Of a stretch of DNA of 64,000 bases, positions 23,401 through 34,300 are shown piece by piece. The stretch lies in contig JAQGDQ010000562.1 in assembly GCA_030141605.1 (NCBI GenBank), forward strand, positions 1 through 64,000, read 5' to 3'. The translations under genes and the position numbers were made by a program. Under the pieces are notes generated by a model that was given only the letters and a program-made list of their open reading frames with translations, was not told the origin of the DNA and searched no databases. The stretch comes from Tubiluchus corallicola. Taxonomy: Eukaryota > Priapulida > Priapulimorpha > Priapulimorphida > Tubiluchidae. The stretch's first letter is position 1; the number at the start of each line of letters is the position of its first letter.

Positions 23401-26400
23401 CTACATCAAGTCTTTGTAAATAACTGTGTTCTAGGAAATGTAAGCTCAGGTGAAACAGTGCTCATTCATGCTGGTGCTAGTGGTGTAGGTACTGCAGTGG
23501 TGCAACTTACCCGGCTAGCTGGTGCTGTTCCCATAGTAACAGCAGGATCAGCAGGTAAACTACAGAAATGTAAACACCTAGGTGCTGCAGTCGGATTCAA
23601 TTATAAAGAGTTGAACGGCAAGTTTGCAGATTCTGTGTTGAAAGAAACTTCTGGTAAGTGTATAGATCTGGCTTTCAGGGTTCCCATGGTCAGAGAAAAT
23701 AATAGAAAATCCTTGAAAATACAGGCTATGCTGGAAGGTCTTGGAAAGGTCAGGGAAAAAGATAATTTGGTAAAAAGTCAGGGAAATTGGAAAGGGTTGC
23801 AAAAATAATCACCGTGAACTGATATTTTTTTCAAAGATATTTTCCAGCGCTTCTTGTTCAAATAAAATTTTGCTGTGGCAGGCTCCCAGTTTCGATTTCT
23901 GTTACAAAAATAATGATTGGCCGACACATTATATATCAGTATATGTATGAATGAATACACAAAAAAGTTTGAATATGTATACTGATAATGCTATTTCTAC
24001 TTATCTTGGTCAGGGAAAATCAATATTTGGTCAGGGAAAACTCCTTGAAAAGTCATTGCAATTTATTTTAAAATTCTGTGGGAACCATGGGCTTTGCACT
24101 AGGGACTATATGTTCTAAACATTGATGTGAATAATGTTGTTAATAAAGAACAGGTCGCATGTTGACTGGAAGCCATTGTGCTTTCTGTCATGTTTGTGCC
24201 TTGAAGTATATTTATTTGGAATTTACTTTTGAGCAGCAGTGTTGTTAACGATCATGAAAAATTGAATGCGATCACGATCAAGAAAGAATTGATTTCGAAT
24301 CGTGATCACAATCATTAGAACATTTTTGTTTGCAAACACGATCATGATTGATTTTCAGAGCTGACTGTGATCCTGTTCACGATCGTGAACAAGCAATTTA
24401 ATGCTTGCTGTGCGTGAATTCACAAATGCACAGCTGTGCTTTTATTTAAACATGATTGTATTTGCATTTATGTATTCCAGACACTACCATAGCCATAGAC
24501 TTTACCAAAGTTGTTTGGTTGAGTTGGGCACCTTGCATTCTTGGTGCAGTTGTTTTGGCCTGCACTATCATAATAGTGTTAAAGACTTTTTCATTACGTT
24601 TCTGAAAGTGATGTGTGCTTGGAAATTATTTATTTTGTATTAAATAATTAAATATTATGGAAAAATTGAGTAGGAATTCTGAAAATTTCTTTGAAGGTTT
24701 GAAAGAAAGGATCACTAGAATTACGCTATGATCACGATCAATGATAACGTTTTGAGAAAATGATTGCAGTCATTTGTGTGATCAGAGAATTTGATCGCGT
24801 TACCATTCCTGATCATTTCCCATTGTGATCATTACAACCCTGACGAGCAGTATTAAAAATATGCTGTTACATGTACCCAGTTGAATGCAGCTGGTAATAC
24901 ATTGTCAGAACCACACAGCCGCTGCAGAATGAAAGGGAGTCTTGCATTTGTTATTGTTAATATCACTACGTTTTCAGCAATCGTAGTTACTATGAATTGC
25001 ATCGTAATTTATAATTTCGTGAACTAATAAACAAATTTTTATGGCTGTTAGATAAAGATAGATGGTTGCCCGTCGCCTGAATTTAAGACTCATACAGTGT
25101 TATTTTTGTAGTTGATAAAAGTGCCATTACCTGGAAGGAATTTGTTGAAACATTGAAGTTAAACAAAAAACGTTCTCAGATGAGTTCAGCACAGTGAGAA
25201 GTTGAGCTTCAAAACAGCTGTATAATTAGCTACCAAAAATTTAAGAAAAAGTGACATTTGTGTACATCAGACTTTGTATTTTCAACAAATTTTGCAGGTA
25301 AGGGAGTTGATTTGATCTTAGACTGTGTGGGCGGTTCTTTCTGGGAGGAGAATGCTCGAGCTGTTAGCATTGGTGGAAGGTGGATTATATATGGATCAAT
25401 GGGTGGAACAAGAGTGGAGGGTGAGCTGCTAGGACAAATTCTGCGCAAGCGGCTAAGATTAGAAGGAACCACCTTGCGAGCTCGTAGTGATGAGGTATGT
25501 TGTTTATATGTATCTAGGAAACGTATCTAGTTGAAAGACAAAAATCTACATTTTTAATTAGATCAGTAAATCAGCTAGCTCGGTTGAGGTTGACTGACTT
25601 TTCAGCTGAGCTGGCTCAAAGAAAAATCATCTAAGTCAGCTTAAGATGCGAATTTTTTTAGTTAAATAAATGATGAATTGTTAGTTAACTGTTAGTTTTG
25701 GACACAAATTTTTTAAATAATTCGTGTTGCTTATAGACAGAGAAAAGCTGATATACAAATTCAAATAATGGATTAGAGATTTTTTATTATTATAAAAAAG
25801 CAATTTATTTATAGCAAATATAATTTACATCCAACTCTTGGAAAGGCTTATCTTAAACGCCAAAATGATTCCATATGTGTGACTGACGTTGCCTATTCGT
25901 GTATTTAATTTTGAATTAACCCGCTTTCTCGTTCAAAAATTTCTGAAGTTTAGTATCCCTGTCAGCACACGTACAATCTGACCACGAATCTGAGATGCAA
26001 TTGCCATATTTAAATCAGTGATTTACACTGTCACGTGATTGTTGCCAGAGCGAAAATCTTCTCAGCCGACAAAAATGTCGTCTAGCTCGACTCCTATCAC
26101 TGAATGACTGGCGCGATTAAAACTGGGCTTTTTATCGGCTAGATCGGCTGTAGAAATAAACCTGCTGGAGCTCAGCTGAAACGGTGCAGCTCTGGGCTTT
26201 AGTTATAATGTGATGTAGCTATAATATGTGTACAGCATAATAATTAGATATAGGTAAGAATTTTGTTTTTATTAGTAAAATTTTAAATTTTCTAATTTCA
26301 GTACAAAAGCAGACTAATCAGTGAATTCTGTGCGAATGCTTTGCCACACTTCACTACTGGGAAACTAGTGCCAGTGATTGACACGATTTTTCCATTTGGC

Positions 26401-26514
26401 AAAGTTGTAGAAGCTCACAGGATGATGGAAAAGAATTTAAACTCTGGTAAAATTGTGATAACCATACGAGCAGATACTGAGACAATATCACCGCTTATTG
26501 ATTCTGGTTTGTGA
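17401..26514 (+). CDS. TP53I3: TP53I3/PIG3-type NADPH-dependent quinone oxidoreductase, complete, six exons
   Basis: This is a cytosolic medium-chain dehydrogenase/reductase of the zeta-crystallin/PIG3 group, which reduces quinones with NADPH. Exons: 17401-17523, 19826-19980, 22282-22433, 23435-23653, 25298-25494 and 26302-26514, with all introns GT..AG. Total coding length is 1059 nt, giving 352 aa against 332 in the human protein. The extra length is N-terminal ([20 protein letters not shown]). The start is the first ATG of the frame, in a tcatcATGG context. Diagnostic stretches are [60 protein letters not shown], the nucleotide-binding [10 protein letters not shown] (residues 154-163), [32 protein letters not shown] and the C-terminal GKIVI. 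Introns carry several transposons, but no exon is disturbed. I cannot tell from sequence whether p53-type regulation, known for the human gene, applies here. Confidence 0.95.
18299..18760. mobile_element. 462-bp TIR element in TP53I3 intron 1
   Basis: The left end ACCGTATATACTCGCATATA (+agcc) is repeated in inverted orientation at the right end, a perfect inverted repeat of at least 24 bp. Sub-terminal copies of atataagccgacccc occur on both sides (near 18330 and 18690). The flanks are compatible with a 2-bp TA duplication. No transposase frame is present, so it is a non-autonomous element. I do not assign a superfamily. Confidence 0.8.
21343..22066 (+). repeat. 12/18-bp tandem array (CCAATACATCTA / CATCTA)
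   Basis: Some 720 bp are built from ccaatacatcta and acatcta units in varied order, with tatacatct variants. The array lies in TP53I3 intron 2, about 215 bp upstream of exon 3. It produces long open frames in several frames on both strands (up to 242 codons of repeating TNTSTS or YQYIYI patterns), which are not genes. Confidence 0.95.
23664..24100. repeat. Dispersed-repeat-like sequence (tcagggaaa motifs) at the start of TP53I3 intron 4
   Basis: Repeated ggtcagggaaaa, aagtcagggaaattgg and ccttgaaaagtc motifs are spread over about 430 bp starting 10 bp behind the exon 4 donor, with ggttcccatgg near one end and gggaaccatggg near the other. The pattern looks like a DNA-transposon-derived repeat, but I could not fix its ends. 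Confidence 0.4.
24237..24842. mobile_element. 606-bp hAT-like non-autonomous element in TP53I3 intron 4
   Basis: The ends are CAGTGTTGTTAACGATCA and, at the right, TGATCATTACAACCCTG, inverted repeats with a few mismatches. The flanks ttgagcag and acgagcag match at 6 of 8 positions and are read as an eroded 8-bp duplication. Many cgatcatgatc-type motifs fill the sub-terminal parts. No transposase frame is present. Confidence 0.65.
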
Positions 26515-26570
26515 TGTATTTCAATGTCTAGTAGTCAGATATAGTACTTTTTGTACATCAGAAAATATGA

Positions 26571-26576
26571 AATAAA
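26571..26576 (+). promoter_or_regulatory. Polyadenylation signal AATAAA of the TP53I3-like gene
   Basis: A canonical AATAAA stands 57 nt behind the stop codon at 26512-26514. No better candidate is nearer, and its distance fits a short 3' UTR. Confidence 0.6.
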
Positions 26577-29500
26577 CTGGAGTTAACTAGAATAGAATTT
26601 TTCATCATCAGAATGTATGTATAATCATAGCATGTATAAAGCATTTTATACTTTGTATCGTCACAAGTAATATGACTGCACATTATGGAATAAAGAATTA
26701 TGAAGTATAAAATATGTTTCACACTTAATGCAACAATCAAATTTAAAATAAAAATAATTTAAGTAATGTTGAGGGGAGTGTATGAGCATGTGGTAATTTA
26801 CAACTCTTCTTACTTATTAGAAGTAATAATTATATGTAATATTTGTACTTACATAAAAAGTTAGTAGACCTACAGCAGACTGAGAAGGCATAGCAATATT
26901 AACAGCAATAGAAATCTGAAACTTAGGGAGGGAAAACATAATATGTAATTAGAAATTTAAATGAGCTATAAATAATGAATTTAAATAGTTAAGAATTTGA
27001 ATTATTTGTCTATACAACATGCGGTAATAACATGCAGTTTTTAATAGCGAGTCTTTTACAGGAATTCAAAGGTTATAATTTAAATAATGATTACAAATCA
27101 TTGAATCTTCATGTTGGTTGTTGTTCTAAGCTAAGCAGCCTGTCAGGCACTCGTTACCCACATTCATTTGTTGTCATTTGCTGATAACGTTCAGGTGTGT
27201 ATTACACTGAATATGCGTTAACACTGGACACAGTGATACTTTACTCATCACTCTACTCATTTTAATTAATACCTCTGCTGTTGAGCTAGTTAGCTGTTTC
27301 TGTGACACTTGATCTTTGCAACGTTAATAATCCTGGAACAAAACTTAGTGTCGGGATGGGTGTGACTGATACCTCTGTGTATGCATCTGTGTATTTTGCA
27401 TTACATCTCCAAGGACCAATAAGGCAAAGCTAACCGTGGCCACGTGGGTCGTACTAGTTGGTAAAGAGACAAATTTGTTTATGGTTTAAGTCACTGGAAT
27501 ACTTGTGCATAATTCATGTAAGTTAATGTTATTGATGTCTTCTGTGTTTCTGCTGCTGTTTGAGAAATTATGTGAATTCTGTAATTGTATTTGAAACAAG
27601 AAAAAAGTGAAAAAAGTGTCTCAACCAGCATTTGAACCGGTAGCTTTCTGCTTAGAAAGCTGTTGCTTTGCCTTATGGTAGCTCTGAGCTACTTATGGTA
27701 GCAGTTCTTTTTTTTCATCTGCCGCCTAGGCTTTAAGGCCTCTCTTCAATTTCTGAATAAGATACAATTTTTTTCACAATTTTCATTTTTTACTCTGAAT
27801 GGATTAAACTACATGTGTTTGCAAAATCACAAAGAACTGTTTGACTTATAATGAAATTAATTACTTTTGCAAAAGCTGATCTAATTTAATCTCATATCAG
27901 TCAGAGTTGTAGTTTGTAAATTTATTCTGCCACCCCAATAACAACAATGAAAAGTTACATTGTTACAATGAAATGTTAATGTTACATTGTTAAAAAGATT
28001 AAAATTTTTAATGCACTTGCAAAAAACAAATCAGGAAGTTGAGATTCAGTTAGAGTTTTGTAGATTTAATTATTATATCTAGTGTGATGGCTGCATTCAA
28101 CGATCAAAATTCTCCAGATGTTTACTTGAGAGATTTCAGATATCATTCAGTTTCAAGTCTATTAGGTCTTTCTCCCTCCTATGTACATATCTAGTTGCTT
28201 ACCTTAAATATTGATGATTGGAGAAAAAATAATGGTAAAATTAACTTTAGATAATAATTTTATATGTTTTTACCCTAGAGTTTATGCTGTACGTATAGAT
28301 TAAAGTGAAAATCATAACAATTTTAATTTAAAAATTTTTAAGAAATCTTGATAACTGTTATAAAGATTAATTCTAATTGATTGTTTGTTCATTTGAATAA
28401 TTGTTGCCTTTCAATATCAATTTCTTAATAAAATCTGAGTCTTATCGCATTTATATATGTAATTAGAATGTGCTCATTGTAACGCCATCTGCTCTGATCA
28501 AACCAAAGACAAAAGCACAAAACCAGAGACTCACACGAAAGCTGTCTCTCCTGAGTTGTGTAGCTTAAATTTATCGTACTGAATGTTCATCTGTACAATA
28601 TTCCCCTTTCACTGAATCATTTTGCACTTAAAAACTAGAATCGAGCAAGAGAAAAATGACTGATTTGTTGTTTGACTTCATTTCCTGTAGTTTCAGAATT
28701 TCCTTTTGTTATGCTGCTCACTGTGATGTTTTACTTAGATCAGTTGGAGGTCAACAACAAAAACTTGCGCTTTTAAATCACTAAAATGCCAGTATTTTTA
28801 ATCTCATACAAGATAGCACACTCACTTATGTGTTAAAAGAAAGAATGAAAATTTAACGAGTTTGAATTTTAAGCGATGCATATTATGATTTAGCTGATGA
28901 CCATTGATTATATTATTATATAAAACGTACAGTTGTGTAGAAGGTCAAAGACTGAGATTATCCCTGGACTTACCAGGACTTTCGTGCATGAGTACTTTAT
29001 TGTGTAGTCATTAAAAACATTTAGTGTACAAGGTTGCAAAATAATAGAATTCCGTGAATGACCCAAACCTCTTATAATGACGCCACAGTGAGACATTTGA
29101 ATATTAGTGCAGACATTACAGTTCAGGCAATTTAAAAAAACAGTGAAATCACTACAACACTTCCTAGAACATGGTTATGAAAGTCATGCAAATTTGAGAT
29201 TTATTTGCTTAAGGTTTTAGATTCAAACTAAACATTACAGAATAAAAGAATCCACAGAAAATGTTCAATTAAATAACTAGAATATAGTGAACGTGGCGTG
29301 GCTGTAACATCACTGCTATTATGCAATAATTATTGTATTAAACCATGCGTGTGAAATAAACTGTCTATGCATAAGTTCTTCTATGCCAAGCTCCACTTCT
29401 ACTAAAGCTCTGCCCACAAATAAATTTTGTTTCACTCGTCTTATATAATTGTTATCGGTGACCTCTTTTTCACTTGCGCTGTGCGTTTGAAGCAAAGATC

Positions 29501-31381
29501 AATTTTTAACATTTTAAATCTAAATGACTCTGCTGATGACGTTTCCTTCAACAGTTTTATTGGCAAACTGATCGCCAAAGATGTGGACAAACCCAGGGGA
29601 AAATGGATTGGTGGACATTGTAACGTAACGTCTACACGTATCAAGTAATTACTAACCTGTAGTGATCTTGCACCTTAATCACGTGTGTGTCTTATCTATC
29701 TTAAGTACGTACACATATGGGTCTATAGTTTTTAATTTAAAGCTGTAAGTTTTTCTTCTTACCGATACCGAGGCCTGAAATGTCAATTATTCATAGAATA
29801 AACATTAATAACAGGATGCATAAGTTTGCTGATAAAATCATGTGACATGCCTATTAATTTCTTTGCCTTGAGAATGCCACAATCAACCATGTCAGTAGCA
29901 ACATATTACGTCCAGCGGGTTAGTGACATTAAGGTGACTGCATGTGGTACTAAAATATGTAATTTGAGGATTGACGTTACTGTATAAACTAGTTAAAGTC
30001 TATGATGACAAAATTAATTTGCAGTACGTTTTTAACACAAAACATTTTTGAGTTAATTAGTCAGTCGGTCAGAAAAAACCGAATCCCTTCACCGTGTCAA
30101 AGCATACTTAACTGTCTATTCAGTTCAACAGTCTCAACAGAGAAAATGAAAATGGACGTTGCTTAAAAGCTAAAAGCATTGTACGTAGAGAAAAAGGGCA
30201 ATAGTGTTACTGTGGTAGTTAATAATACTGCATGTGGTTGTATTAGCCGCTTGGTCACTCGTTGTAACGAGATATTATATTGATATGCTTGACCTGTGGA
30301 GATTTTCATGCAATAATCTGATTACCCTATGATACATGAAACTTGCTCAAACGTTACTGTTCAACTGGACGTATTTCCTCTGTGCTTACATTTAAAATGA
30401 GAGAAAGTGGGACAGCGTTATTAAACACAGTCGTATGAACTAATAATAAAAGTAAAAGTATGTAACGCACACTAAATATGGCGCTGGTGTTATGTTTTGA
30501 TGCGAGGAGAATTTAACTGATTTAACTGAGCAATCACTGCCTGCTTAGCAACAGAAAATAAGCAGCATTGAGCTTGGTCAGTACATTGACGGATGACCTC
30601 CAGGGAAAACGCTTCTGTGCCCTTTCAGTGATTTCAGTCGGCAGTTAGCTTGATAAAATCTTGTCTGTACGCGACTGTTGTCTGGCATAAGTAAGTCCTT
30701 GTGGCTTCTGTTTGTAAGTTTTAACGTAACTTGTAAATAATGGACTAATTTAGTTGAGTTGTGATGGATTTTTGAAACAAAAACAGTACGGAACAAAAGG
30801 AATAGAGCAGACAACATAGAAGAGAATATAATAGAACAGAATAAAGATAGCAGAAGAGCAGGGGATAGTAATTAGTAATCATAGCAATAACTGTATTGTA
30901 TACATTAAAAATTCTAGTGTGCACAGCTAGTCTTTTGTTATCGCTCTGCATCTAAATAAAGGAAGCTTAATTATATCAATAAAATAAAAGTGTCTTTTTT
31001 TCTATGTTCCACATAAAACTGACCTCTATTGTGACCTGATAAAGCTTACAGGCGTGTAAGAGTTCACCCTAGAAACCTTGTTACGCATTTTTGGATAATA
31101 ATCTTAGATTTCTATCATCACAACGGGATACTGAGATTCGTAGCAACTTCAGAGATGAAAAAGCTCTGTAGTTTAAAACCAAAACATTCGCGGTCCAGTT
31201 TTGGTTGCCATTCATTTGTTTGTTCAGAATTCCGTGGACACTGAGTTGATGTGGTGTTTGTTTCTGGTGTTTACACGCGTGTAATAGCGTTGATTTGTAA
31301 TTCGTGATAATAATTGTTACATACTAAGACACTACAGTTCGTTCCATAAGAGAAAAGACTGAATTTTAGGAAGAAAGAACG
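26577..31381. other. Gene-poor intergenic region
   Basis: I found no exon series or conserved protein motif on either strand over about 4.8 kb. Short open frames (for example 29427-29648 and its antisense partner, 30578-30817) have no recognisable domain. The one interpretable item is the tRNA-like segment at 27612-27700. The promoter and 5' UTR of the secreted-protein gene that follows must lie in its last part, but I see no clear TATA box. Confidence 0.5.
27612..27700 (-). mobile_element. tRNA-like / tRNA-derived SINE head
   Basis: Read on the minus strand: a box-A-like tagctcagagctacc, a 7-bp stem agctttc/gaaagct in the anticodon-arm position, and a box-B-like ccggttcaaatgctgg, then gagacac and a T-run. 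The order and spacing match a degenerate tRNA-derived polymerase III unit. The anticodon loop is not a clean 7 nt, so this is not called as a tRNA gene. Confidence 0.45.
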
Positions 31382-34300
31382 ATGAAATTAGAACTCGTTG
31401 CATGTCTAACGTGCTTGTTGGTAAGATTTTTAATAAATTTTTAACAGCGTTTGTTTTATTTCACCAATTTCTTTTCGGAAGCTTAAATGATATAAAAATC
31501 ATTAATCGAAGAATTTTAAAAAAGACAAAAGTCTTTTTTGTCAGTTCATTGTGAACTTAATGATTTTTATAAGAAAATCATGGGAAATGTTTACTGATGT
31601 CATGGTATTTGTTTCTTCGTAAAAACTTAGAATGCGCGTTGTTGGGGCAGATCCGTTCATTCATTAGAATAAAAGAAACCTCAACAATGTGTAGGGCAGA
31701 TTCATTTTACAGGTAGTTTTGGAAAAGTGACATACCGGGCTCCGCACATGGCTATATGTCCCGGGCACCATATCTTAGGGTCCGAACATTGGCATATTAG
31801 TATCTTGTAAAATTTCAGTTTCCTACGTTGAGAACTATGGCCTATAGTAGCTTTCAAAGGAATGTAGGTAAAATGACACAACTTTATAAGTAGGTAAAAA
31901 TGGGACAGGAAAAAATAAAATACATGTTTAAGGTTAGGATTACAGTGGGGGATAATCATTTTAATTATTTTTCCCTTTGCCAGGGAAGTTATGCTTCAAC
32001 GCAGTTTGGATAGTTGGTTGGTTGTTTTTATGTGTAGCCTTATAAGCTAACTAGGTATGTAAATACGTATATATGTCAGTCTATTAGCATCGTCAAAATT
32101 AATTGTTAAAGAAAGGCAGATAAACACTATGTGGAATATTCGTGCATTATAGATTATAATTGTTCTTAATGAACAATGGTGAGTCTTTGCTACATAATAC
32201 CAATATAATACAGGTACATTTTTGTATGTTTGCTTGTTTTACGTTACTTAATCAAAAGAATCAGGCGAATTAGTGTAGGATTGTTCGGATTTGGCAGAGA
32301 TCTGCTTCATACTGAGCGCATTCTAGTTTTATTATAGAAATCAATCGCATCAAAATAATACTAATTTTGTTCCATTTTTTTCCTGTGCATTTTTACCTAG
32401 TTTTCCATCTGTGCCATTTTACCTACTCTTCCATTGTGCTATTTTTTATGTGCCATTTTACCTACTCTTCCATTGTGCATTATTTTCTTACATCTGTGCC
32501 ATTTTACCTACTCTTCCATTTGTGCTATTTTTTCCTACTCTTCCATTTGTGCCATTCTTTTCATGTGGCATTTTATCTACTTTTCCATTTGTGCCATTCT
32601 TTTCATGTGGCATTTTATCTACTTTTCTATTTGTGCCATTTTTACCTACGCTTCCGTCTGTGCCATTTTATCTACTCTACCATTTGTGCTATTTTTTATG
32701 TGCCATTTTTCCTGCGCCATTTTTACCCGTGCCATTTTTTCATGTGCTATTTTTATCGTGCCATTTTTCCCGTGCAATTTTTACTGCACCCATTTCAAAG
32801 ATAAATATGACAACAACAACAACAACAACAACATGACCAAGCATTATAGCTAACCAAAAATTGGAAGCGATCACGTAAACGGCACAGGTGAATTTACCTG
32901 GCGTGATGAAATGTTTGGTACTTACAGTAGAGTATGTTAAGAACTCTACAACCTGCTGACATTGAATGTCAAAAATAAAGTACCAAAGTGACCCTTGCCT
33001 TCAACATTACGCACTGGAGGTTGTCACTGTTTTCTCTTTACCACTTAGCTTGGTTGAGGAATAATGTTTGGTAGATTAATAGCCAAGTGGATATGTGTAC
33101 ATGCATGCTCTGTATGACTAACTCGTGACTGCACGGGTTCGATATTCACTCTAGGAAATTTCATTCGGCATACTAATCCTGGCTGTTTACCTTGTAGAGG
33201 ACGAATGTATACGTGTTAGAGCGTGGCCAGCATGCCCCTGTTGGTTCGCTGGCTCATCTTAGAGCGATCATTGATAATGAACTAGGTTCTAATCACCAAA
33301 AAGATCATGTTGGGAAAGGCATTGAATTAACAGAGAAAAGAAACGTAATGCTCTTTATAATCTCAAATATTTGTTCAGTAGCTTTCGCCCTAGCGGACCT
33401 CATCAGCTGAATAGAATAGCGGGCCTCAGTAGCCTTAAGAGTCAACCACTCACACTCAAGCTAACAGCACTTTCTATTCAGCTGATGAGACCCATAGACA
33501 TAGACATAGACATTTTTATTCATCTCCTCATTTACACCATAGTATACAAATTCACTATTATTTTTATAGTTATTGATTAAAAAGGATAAATTAAACATAA
33601 AGGAAAGAGTTAGGGGGTGCAGGAGAAAGGGTAGCGAAAGACCAATTGGTCATCGAGTCAGCTACCCTTGACTCAGACCCGCTAGGGTAAAAGCTACTGT
33701 ATAAATATTATAATCTTTGAAACTATAAAGGACATTGCGTTTCTTTTGTCTGTTAATGATGACAAGTCTCAAGATAGCTCTCTCGTATTTCAAAGCCATT
33801 GAATGCTGAACTCAGATTTGAAGTGGAATTCAAAGTGTACTGAAAATAATAATAATTCAGTGACACTTAATGCTGTTCCAAAGATATAACAGACACAAAT
33901 ATGGCCAATTCAAAAAAAGGTCAAGTGGTCAAGTAGATGGCTGAACCGACGGCTATCTAGAAATTGTCGTACAACTTATCACAAACATCTGATTAAGATT
34001 GTCTTCGTTTTTATCTGATCTTCATTTTGTTTCATAGATTCTTGTGTTTGTTCAGAGGTGTACTTCAGATAGTTACCACCATGAGAGAGTATCTGTACCT
34101 TTCTCATCAGATCACACTATAACACAAGCACAACTCATTCAACAATACAGGTAAGGTTGGCAGGTCAACAATACAGGTGAGGCTAGTAGGTCAAAAGGGG
34201 ATTAAAAATGTGGATTAGCATAGCAGCAGATTTCTGGTAAAAACGCAAAGTTTGCGTGCTGTGTTATATTCAGATTTTTTGTTGTTATGATTATAGTTTG

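Noticed and set aside
25555-26215. A possible further DNA transposon in TP53I3 intron 5 with cagctgagct motifs near both ends
   Set aside because: The candidate ends do not form a consistent inverted repeat, and no target duplication was found.
27612-27700. A functional tRNA gene
   Set aside because: Box A and box B are present, but the anticodon loop and acceptor stem do not fold cleanly; it was kept as SINE-like only.
29427-29648. 73-codon frame with an antisense frame over the same bases
   Set aside because: I saw no motif, homologue or splice signals to support an exon.
32367-32853. Three overlapping frames of about 140 codons rich in Phe, Leu and Cys
   Set aside because: They come from a degenerate tandem repeat and overlap each other in all three frames.
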